A DNA stretch of 64,000 nt from Calliphora vicina (Eukaryota; Arthropoda; Insecta; Diptera; Calliphoridae), in assembly GCF_958450345.1 (NCBI RefSeq), contig NC_088780.1, forward strand, positions 159,632,726-159,696,725. Direction: 5' to 3'. Position numbers and translations under genes: made by a program. The notes beneath the pieces were generated by a model, which saw only the letters and a list, made by a program, of their open reading frames with translations, did no database searches and was not told the origin of the DNA. How positions within the stretch are numbered: the first letter of the stretch is position 1; every line of letters begins with the position of its first letter. This document shows positions 56,404 to 64,000 of this stretch, in pieces.

Positions 56404-56640
56404 ATCTTGAGTATGAAGTTTTTTTGATTTTATATGTTCACAATTTTTATTCTTTATGACAAGGGCTATAACTTTGCCTCAGAGAGTAAATCAAAATTCC
56501 GAACTTGCAAACTGTTTGCAAGATATGAGCCTGAGAAAATTATAAATTTTTTGCAAAAATGACACTGGAGACCTATAAAAAAGTGCATCTTTTTTTGGTC
56601 TTTTACCACGTACTTTAAAAAAAAATCGTTTCTAAACCAC

Positions 56641-58476
56641 TGTATATCGCAGAGTGATGATGTTCAGCAAAGTTGTCAAGCTCAATGCCGGCTACAACAT
56701 ACAGTAGCCCAATAAAGTCTACATAAAGGAATTCAAATTAAATTTCTTACGTTGAAAGCTGAATTTGTAAGTTAAAAGTAGTGAAATATATTTGTTAAAA
56801 AAATAAATTCACACTAAAAAAAATTAAAACAACATCACTTAAGTCGGGTTTAGCAACATTTCCTATCACTTCCAAAATTTCACCGTTATTAAATTTTTTG
56901 ATTATGAAATTTTTTTTTGGTTTTTTGGCTTTAATGTTCAAAATATTATGAAACTTAATAGTTCCGCCCACCCAAAAGTAGGCGTGACCGAGAATAAATT
57001 TTTCGTTATTTTACTCAGAATCAATATCTCTAATAACGGTGAACTTTTGGGCGTTATTAGATTTTTTTTTGCTAAAATCGACATAAGACATTTAGTATTA
57101 TATATCTCATAAAAAAAAAACTAAAAAAACTGCTTTAAATTAAAGTAACATAATAATTTTTCCAGTATGTAGACTTTTTTGGGCTACTGTAGGTACTGTA
57201 GGTAGTCAATAAAGAAAAGTGGTAGCTATTTTTGGTTTACATTGAGTGGAAAACTTGTTCGAAATCTACATTTGTCGTTATATCTTAAACCAATTAGAAA
57301 AATACACTATCCCCCAATAATACGAAGTCTGGTTATATGTTAACTAATCGTTATAATGTCTGTTAAAATTATTTTTTTTATGAAAACTGTCCGTATAACT
57401 ATTTGTTTAATATCTATTAAATTTTCAAATTACAAAATAAACACAAAACATTTTAAAAATCAAATAATCATTTAATCACCAATTAATTTATGTTTATTTT
57501 CATAAAAAAAACTACACTTGAAATCACAATCTATTTGCACTCAACTCAAGTGATTTTTCTAACGAAACACATTTGTATTGCCACTGCTCTTTATATTCAG
57601 AGAGTTGGCAACCATATGAGCACGTCACACATAAATTACGATATCAGATAAAATATCTGTCAAATAAAAGTCTACACCGCAACACAATGAATGGCAATGC
57701 TAGCAATAAACAATGATCGAAGTGTTGCCACGTCTTGTATAATTACACATATCGTGTAAAGTCCAATGTATATTTATTAAAGTATATTCCAGTTAGTGAG
57801 CTTATTTAATCCCATTAACACAAATTCTTGTTATGTATTAACTGTCGGTAAAAATATTTTTTGTATGAAAACTGTCTGTATAACTTTAGTTTGAAACCTA
57901 AACTAATTTTAATTAGCTATAAACAAAAAAAAACTGAAACACACCTGAATAACGTAAGATTACTCTTTATTCGCTTGTTTGGTTCTAACACCTGTCAAAG
58001 CTTGTTTTTATACTTCAATATCTACATATTCTAAGCTAATTAACAAAATATTTATATTTTGCATAAATAAGTAAAGCCCTCACTAGTCAATTATCTACAC
58101 TATATTTAGTTTTAATACATATTTGTTTAATTTTTAATTTCTGTTTTTTGACATTTGTTAAGACCATTTGTTGTTTTTGTAGAACTACCACCACCTTGTA
58201 TAAATTCGCCTTGCTTGGCCTATTGCATTTTATATCTCGCTCTGCAAACCAAAACCATTGAAAAGTTGCTGCTCGAAATTACTTTTTTGACAACTGTCAT
58301 TTGTTTCATATCTGTAAAAATCTGTGATCTACATTTTGCTTTCATTAATTACACTGTCCACTTGATTGGAACATAATAGCGACCCTATAATTCCTCAAGG
58401 TATCCGTAGGCCCAACATATCTAAAAAACCAAAAAGAGATCGATCAGAAAAATAAATAAATAATGTTAACTATTAA
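56641..58476. other. Repeat-rich non-coding stretch
   Basis: 56650-56760 and 57150-57260 share blocks with 15055-15170. TTCACCGTTATTA and TAATAACGGTGAA form inverted words at 56880 and 57037. A roughly 65-bp segment (ATGAAAACTGTCYGTATAAC) is directly repeated at 57340-57405 and 57835-57893, bracketing about 430 bp. No gene was recognised. Confidence 0.4.
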
Positions 58477-58715
58477 CCTTCGCTTTACCAATACCCATTT
58501 TTATTTATTTTAATTTTGTTTCGATTTAAATGAAATTTGTACTCACTGAACAAATTCTAGAGTTCTATAGAATTTAATAGAACCATTTTAAACTTTTTAT
58601 AAGGTTTTTTAAATTTTTTAAAATTTCGTTCGTCGCATATATTTATAGAAGTGTAGTGTCACCCGGGTGGGTATTGGTAAACCATGTACATAAAAAACCT
58701 TTGGTAAAGCGAAGG
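58477..58715. mobile_element. piggyBac-type MITE
   Basis: Perfect inverted ends CCTTCGCTTTACCAA and TTGGTAAAGCGAAGG are flanked by TTAA on both sides (58473-58476 and 58716-58719), the piggyBac target. A further inner inverted pair (AATACCCA near 58490, TGGGTATT near 58668) strengthens it. It is 239 bp and non-coding. Confidence 0.88.
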
Positions 58716-58719
58716 TTAA

Positions 58720-59600
58720 TATGAACTAAAAAAGATAACTTACATATGTATGCATGTTTTTATAGATCTCCTTAAGGACTATTAATATTTTAAATTTCAG
58801 CTCATTTGGATCGTACTTAGATTTTTTTTTAAAAATGTGAAACCCATATGACGTGTAATTTAGCTAATTAAAATTAAAGATCTTTATTCACAACATTTGT
58901 ATCTTTGGTGACCCTCACTGAAATTTTCCGGCAAAAAATTTCGTAAAATATTTTAATCCTTAAATGTCCTTTTTCCAAATTGACACGTAAAGAGAACATA
59001 TAGAGGGTTAGGATCTTCCACAAAAATGATTCCAATAAAATTCCACAATATAACTCTGACAATAAGAATTCTCGCAGGCATTAACTTACAACATTTTTTT
59101 TCAGTTAGTATAATGCTTCATTCGTTCAAAAATTTTAAACTTTTACCCACTTTCAAAAAACATTCAGACCAGCTGGACTATAAGTTCATTATACAAAAAT
59201 GAACTGCTATTACAATATACATATGTTTCATCAGCTGAAAACGGAAAATATTTATAGAATACAAAATTAATAATAGTGGCTATAGCACTAAGAGATTTTT
59301 TCCATAATATTATCAAATGTTTACCATTAAAATAACTATTTTGATTAATCGACCGTAAACATCGAAATTAAAATCTATTATAATTTTTTCATACCTTTTG
59401 CTAAATTCTATAATATTATCGAGTTTGTGTAATTTATCTATGAGCCATGTGTAATTTATAACCTGCTTCGTGGCAACACTGATTGATCGTGTTTTTAGCT
59501 AAAAAAATCTACAATTTTTATCTACTCTTTGACTCTCCCATGATTGTTGTTGTTTTTTTTATTTTGTCTTTTGCTTTTAAGCAATTTCTGCAATTACGCT
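58720..59600. other. Non-repetitive AT-rich stretch
   Basis: No gene or element ends were recognised. Confidence 0.4.
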
Positions 59601-59740
59601 CTCACACTCGCACTCTCGCTCATTATGTATGTTTGCTTTTGTTGTTTTAATTTGTTGTGTGTTGTTTTTTTGTCTTATTTTTCATTTGGTTTTTGTTGTT
59701 TGTTATCCAATTTACAGTTTCGTTTTTTCTTGTGTCAGTT
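59600..59740 (+). promoter_or_regulatory. Possible promoter with CT-rich/GAGA-like tract and initiator
   Basis: CTCTCACACTCGCACTCTCGCTC at about 59600-59622 resembles GAGA-type promoter-proximal sequence of flies, and TGTGTCAGTTTTT at 59731-59743 contains an initiator-like TCAGTT (A at 59737). The 89-codon frame over this region is read through T-rich sequence and has no motif. Confidence 0.25.
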
Positions 59741-61212
59741 TTTACACAGAAATCGTTGTGTGAACTACACAGTGGAATTAAGAAGTTATTTAAAAAAAAT
59801 CAAATCCAAATAGAATTGTTTTCTTAAATAGAAACAAAAAAATAAAAAAAAACAACAAAGAGATTTAATGTGTGCTTATTTATGCTGAAATAAATTTATT
59901 TAATAGTAAAACTAATGAATTAAATTGTCTTAAGTTCTTAATATACTAATAGCAAGTGGTTTAGAAACAAAACTTGCCGAAAAAAACAAATCCTAAATTA
60001 AAAGCAAACTAGTGGTGAACGAATAAGAAGCAGAATAGCGAATGTAGTGTAAAGAAAACGAAAGTGTTTGAAATTCAAACAAAAGCTCTAAAATAAAACC
60101 GCGTGTAAAGCGTCACAAAAAAATAACAACAAGAACAAAAATAAACTAATTGTTGGGTTTACTCCCTATAAATAATTGTTAGATGTTTAAAAATACGCGC
60201 AAATTTTAATAAAATACATAATTCTAAAATCTACTGTTGTGATAAAACAAAAAAATTTTTTAAAACAAAATATTTTAATCTATTTCTCAGTGTGTTTTCG
60301 GTTTAATTTTTGAAATTTGAGCACAAAAGTTTATTTAACATTTTGTTTATTTGTTGGTTTTTATAAAATTTTTTTGTTTGTATTCGTTTGTAAATTTATT
60401 TCTCGGTGTCTAATTGCAAGATTTTCTTTATTTGTTTTAATAATTTTCGCGTTTTGTTTATTTTGTGTAAATTAATAATTTTTATTTAAACAAAAAAAAA
60501 ATTCCATCAAATATTATTTTCCGGGAAGCAACAAAATCAACCCCTTTTTTGCTGGAAATTTAAAAATACCATCACGTCATATCGTCAACAACGTGTCTCT
60601 CGTCTTGAGATGTTTAATCAAGTTTTCATTTACGACTTCCTTGTGTGCTTTTTAATTTACTTCTTTTTCAATTCCTTTTCTTTGGCGTGATCATTTTAGC
60701 AATATCCTCCCTTTTTTCGTGTTAAGCCCTTTTGAAGCGGCTCTGTTTTTAAAAGCAATGAGTAAAAAACAACAAAACTTTTTTTAAAACTTCAGAAACA
60801 AAATAAACAATGGTTAAATTTTGTGCCAACATCAAAAAAACATTGTCAAAGTTTAACCCTTACCAGTGCTTAAGTGTATAAAGAGTCTTCTTTGAAATTT
60901 AATTCATAATATTATTTTAATTTCAGTGCGTATTTTCCTAATTGTATAAAATCTTGCCTTTTTTAATTTGTTTATACCTATTTTTATTAAAATAAACGGG
61001 CATTAAAATTGTTAAATCTTTTTAAAAAAGAAAATTAAACGTTTTACTACAAAATTCAAAGTGCTCTTAAACGTTACAAAACAATCAAATAAAACTTTCT
61101 TATTAACAAATTAAAAAGTGTTTTTTTGCAAAAAAAAAAACCTTAAACATATTTTTGCCTTTAAAGCAATTTTCAACATCTTTTGGTTCCTATTTCTCAT
61201 CATAAACAAACT
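59737..61212 (+). other. Possible long 5' untranslated first exon
   Basis: The region is free of recognised TE matches and rich in AAACAAAA-type words with stop codons in all frames, like long fly 5' UTRs. It ends AACAAACT|GTAAGTTTT, a good donor at 61213. A coding exon would lie beyond the window. This rests on signals only. Confidence 0.25.
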
Positions 61213-61622
61213 GTAAGTTTTATTTAAATATTATTTTTTTCTTTTTAATAATTTTTACTTATTTATGACACAACTACATTTATTTGTTATAACAAAAGTC
61301 ATAAATCATTGTCCGTTTAATTTATTTAAAATTTTATTCATGTCTGTCACTATTATGTCTTGATAGCTTTAAGAAAATCCCACTTAATCCCCCAATTATT
61401 TATAGAAAGATTAAATTGTCTTTAATTTTGATACATCATCATGTTGATGATTTAATAATGTTTAAATTTAAATATTTTAAAACGTTCTAAAGTATTTGGC
61501 AGGGATCTGTTTAGTTTAACAGAGTTTTAAAAAATTCCTGAATTTTTTCCTTATTTTCTGTTTGTATTTTCAACATAAACACAATATTAAATTGCGATCC
61601 TTTAATATTCAAAAATTGCTAC
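61213..61622. other. Non-coding stretch
   Basis: If the donor at 61213 is real, this is intron. Nothing else was recognised. Confidence 0.4.
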
Positions 61623-61630
61623 ATTTAAGT

Positions 61631-61879
61631 CAGAGACCTTTGCCGAGCAAGTTTGACGGCGGCTTATGTCTCTAAAAATGTCAGCGGCGGTTTATAGCAA
61701 TGTGACAGCCGGCTAAAAGAACAATTACTCAAATTGTAAAAAAATTTAAAGTCAAATTCCAATGAAATTAATATGGAACTTATACCAACATATTCTATTG
61801 CTATTTTCTAGCCGAACATTTTTTGTGGAGGCTTTAAAAAATTATCGGCGCCAAAAAAATTATGGGCCTCCGGTCTCCG
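61631..61879. mobile_element. Possible hAT MITE with CAGAGACC ends
   Basis: CAGAGACCTTTGCCG at the left and CCTCCGGTCTCCG at the right are imperfect inverted ends. The flanks ATTTAAGT and CTTAAAGT agree at 6 of 8 positions. The interior is rich in GGCGGC words. The match is weak. Confidence 0.4.
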
Positions 61880-61887
61880 CTTAAAGT

Positions 61888-63049
61888 ACCAGTATTTAGC
61901 TGTAACCGAAACATATTCAATACAAAATAATTCAACTATAAAGTAATAAAAGTAAAAAATCCAACCACTAGCTTCCCAGGCAAAATGTAAGAACTAATTT
62001 TTACTTGTATGTATTTGAAAAGTTCATAATTTAAGATTATTTTTACCTTCCTAAAAAGCTCGGATATAAATTTTTACTCATCTGGGTATAAAAAAGTTAA
62101 AATTTTTTACACCATTTTCAAAATTTCAATTTCAAACTTTTTAAAATGTTGTTAAAGAAACTGTTTAAATTTAAGAATTACTCCTTTCGAGTAAAATTAA
62201 GGTCAATAACTCTACAAAATATAAATCTTTGATAGTAATTTGGTCAATATGTAAGTACTTTACACTGTTGCACGATCTTAACCCTTTTACCACGTCGTTA
62301 TAGGTACATTTTTGAATATCCGAAAATGTAGAAAAATACAATCATTACAACGACATTGCTATTAGAATGACTTATCAGTCATGGTAATAATCGATCTTTT
62401 AAAGTATAAGAGATAACGTAGAGAAATAAACATGATTTTCTATTCCTTACAAGTTTTGCAAACCAGAGGTGTCCTACTATGACACCCTGTATATCACTTT
62501 CGCAATTCGGCGATGTCCTGGGTTTTGTCCTTTTTGAGGGCATCGTTCGATTGTGGTCAATAGGCCTGCGATTGTGACAAATCCCACGAAGATGCTGGTC
62601 AATTCACGTCACTATCGCTAGAGATAACTATACTCCCAAATCGTTCATGGAGAATATTTATTATGGCAATTTTGTAATAAAATAAATGATGCGCTCCCTG
62701 TTGCCGGTGATGAGATGGCCTCACTAAATCTTGTTCGAATAAGTATTTAATTCACCTTCGCTGAGATAACCATACCCTCATTATCGTTCATGCAGAGTGT
62801 CCATTGAGGCGTTCGCTCAAACTACATGTCGTCCATTTCCATATCGTTCAATTCAGAACAAAATAAAAAGCTTATCCATTGATCTGTAGGGCATACCGTC
62901 GACAGTAATTACCTCACTAACGTCGTCGTTTGTTACAACGATACGATACAGTAACGGATGACAGTTGCTATTGAAGTTAAAGACAACAGTAAAAGACATA
63001 TTGATCTCTCCTTCTGAATTGGATAGATCTAATTGTTCGGTTCAGAAGT
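61888..63049. other. Unassigned stretch, less AT-rich from 62460
   Basis: From about 62460 to 63000 the base composition rises in GC and words such as CATCGTTCGATTGTGG and CGCTGAGATAACCATAC appear, suggesting decayed foreign coding sequence. No frame or motif could be identified. Confidence 0.35.
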
Positions 63050-64000
63050 ATTCAGCCAAAAAAGTTTGAAGACCAAGAATTGGAGTCATTACTCCCAGAA
63101 GATTGTTGTAAAACTCAACAAGAACTTGCAAAATCATTGGTTGCTACTCAAGTAGCTATTTCAAAACGTTTGCGAGCAGCAGAATTCATCCGAAAGCAGG
63201 GAAATTAGGAAATTATTGAAGCCGAGAGATCATGAGAGACTATTTTGCATTTTGTCTGAAATTAAGTTTGAAGTCTATAAAAGAAAAAAATGTTGCACCT
63301 AATTTTTTAAAATGAAAAATGGTTCCATTACGATAATCCGAAGCGTAAGAGATCGTACGTGAAGCCCGTCCAATCAGTCGAATGGACACCAAAGCCAAAT
63401 ATCCATATATAATGTCCTGTGGTTCCTATTGGGAACAAAGGGCCACAACGAATCTATTCCATTCGATTCGGTTCGATGATAGTTGTTTTACTTCTCTCCA
63501 GCTTAGATCACTACGGCTGCCTTCGATGTTCAGTTGCCGACGCCATGTGTGTAACGGTCTGCCTACTCTTCGTGTCCTACCCTGTGGGTACCAGTCAATG
63601 GCAATTTTAGCTGTGTCATCTGAAGGCCTGTGCAGCGTGTGACCAATCCAGTGCCATTAGCGGTTCAAGATATCAATATGGACTGGCCGCTGATGTGTTT
63701 GTCTCCAGAGTTCCGTGTTACATATGGTGTTAGGCCAGAAAACTTTTAATATTCTTCGGAGACATCTATTAACAAACACATGTAGGGAGTTTACGTCGTG
63801 TTCTGTCGTATTTCACGTTTCGCATGCATATAGCAGCACAAACTTGACACAAGAGTGAAATATAACGATCTTGGTGTTATTGGATATGGTAGCTAAGATA
63901 ATGCTCTGTATTTGGTGGGGCCTAAAGACTGTTGAAATCTGGGCAGATCATCACAGGGAATCTTTACCGAACTTAGCTTTCTACCCAAAAGTTAATCATT
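63050..64000 (+). pseudogene. mariner relic (family M1), cut by a LINE and by the window edge
   Basis: The plus strand encodes QPKKFEDQELESLLPEDCCK and TQQELAKSLVATQVAISKRL, then RAAEFIRKQGN, the two DNA-binding modules, and breaks up after KRKRSY-like residues near 63340. The LINE fragment at 63407-63886 interrupts it. The catalytic region resumes at GCTAAGATAATGCTCTGTAT (63893) and runs off the window. Confidence 0.85.
63407..63886 (-). pseudogene. RTE-like LINE, C-terminal end of the reverse-transcriptase ORF
   Basis: On the minus strand the reading gives LLYACET, NRCLRRILKVFWPNTI, ELWRQTHQRPVHIDI, a stop, then WHWIGHTLHRPSDDTAKIA, DWYPQGRTRRVGRPLHTWRR, LSWREVKQL and NRIEWNRFVVALCSQ with the natural stop. 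This string of blocks is the well-known C-terminus of RTE/BovB-like ORFs. One in-frame stop and its truncated length make it dead. It lies inside the mariner. Confidence 0.85.

Larger units (their letters stand above)
55871..56640 (-). repeat. Foldback family Y, right arm, hosting hAT MITEs
   Basis: It resumes with ACTAAAGGAATTTGG and ATTATTATAAACTAAAGC, then GATTTTGATCTTGAG, where the C1 MITE entered. After the MITE, ATGAAGTTTTTTTGATTTTAT leads into the inverted arm up to TTTTACCACGTA. Confidence 0.75.

Noticed and set aside
59544..59813. 89-codon hydrophobic frame
   Set aside because: It reads through T-rich promoter-like DNA. Hydrophobicity comes from TTT, TTG and CTT codons and no family motif is present.
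1..64000. CRISPR arrays, operons, bacterial promoters, rRNA or functional tRNA genes
   Set aside because: I looked for short regular direct repeats with spacers, clustered long frames and tRNA folds. Only transposon-type repeats and one non-functional tRNA-like block were present.

Overview
The window is AT-rich animal DNA from a fly-like genome, most likely a higher dipteran and possibly a calyptrate fly (inference). The signs are DINE-1/INE-1-like elements with central ACAG/GTCT-type repeats, many mariner copies, hAT, pogo, piggyBac and Helitron debris, a mag-like LTR element with a tRNA-Ser primer site, and insect-style TATA and splice signals. Nothing looks bacterial: there are no operons, ribosome binding sites or CRISPR arrays. 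Nearly all of the window is intergenic or intronic sequence filled with transposable elements (TEs).

Only one intact protein gene is convincing. It is a single-exon minus-strand gene at 10588-11127 for a 179-residue secreted, six-cysteine, probably helical protein, with a TATA box about 80 bp before its ATG and AATAAA signals just after the stop. Three other stretches carry hints of a host gene: a possible non-coding exon ending in a strong donor at 18610, a 25-nt exon-like segment at 41437-41461 between good splice sites, and a long promoter-proximal leader-like region at 59737-61212.

Layout: 0.3-1.1 kb is a deleted pogo-like element. 2-5 kb holds a mariner relic, a palindromic element and an 8-bp-TSD hAT MITE. 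7-10 kb holds a second mariner family interrupted by a hAT element, then a palindrome with a Tc1-type MITE inside. 10.6-11.2 kb is the gene. 11.6-13 kb is a 365-bp tandem repeat that recurs at 21.5-22 kb. 13-15 kb holds two opposed DINE-1-like copies. 22.4-29.3 kb is a dense cluster of a Helitron, three mariners, foldback repeats and a hAT carrying a tiny LINE tail. 31-34 kb is a DINE-1-like element nested in a Helitron, then a TIR element. 36-38 kb is another TIR element. 40.3-40.8 kb is a MITE with a tRNA-like core. 42.1-42.9 kb is a 5'-truncated LINE with a 15-bp TSD. 44.3-47 kb is a mariner, then a pogo relic hit by a mag-like LTR element whose middle is inverted. 48-50 kb is an unrecognised duplicated unit. 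51.8-53.5 kb is a mariner split by a hAT MITE with a perfect 8-bp TSD. 54.8-56.6 kb has nested foldback, DINE-1-like and self-inserted hAT MITEs. 58.5-58.7 kb is a piggyBac-type MITE. 63-64 kb is a mariner split by an RTE-like LINE end.

I saw no obviously new multi-gene system. The value of the window lies in target-site duplications that define several element families and their order of insertion, a rearranged LTR element, and the few candidate host-gene signals. All family assignments were made by eye from motifs, without searches.
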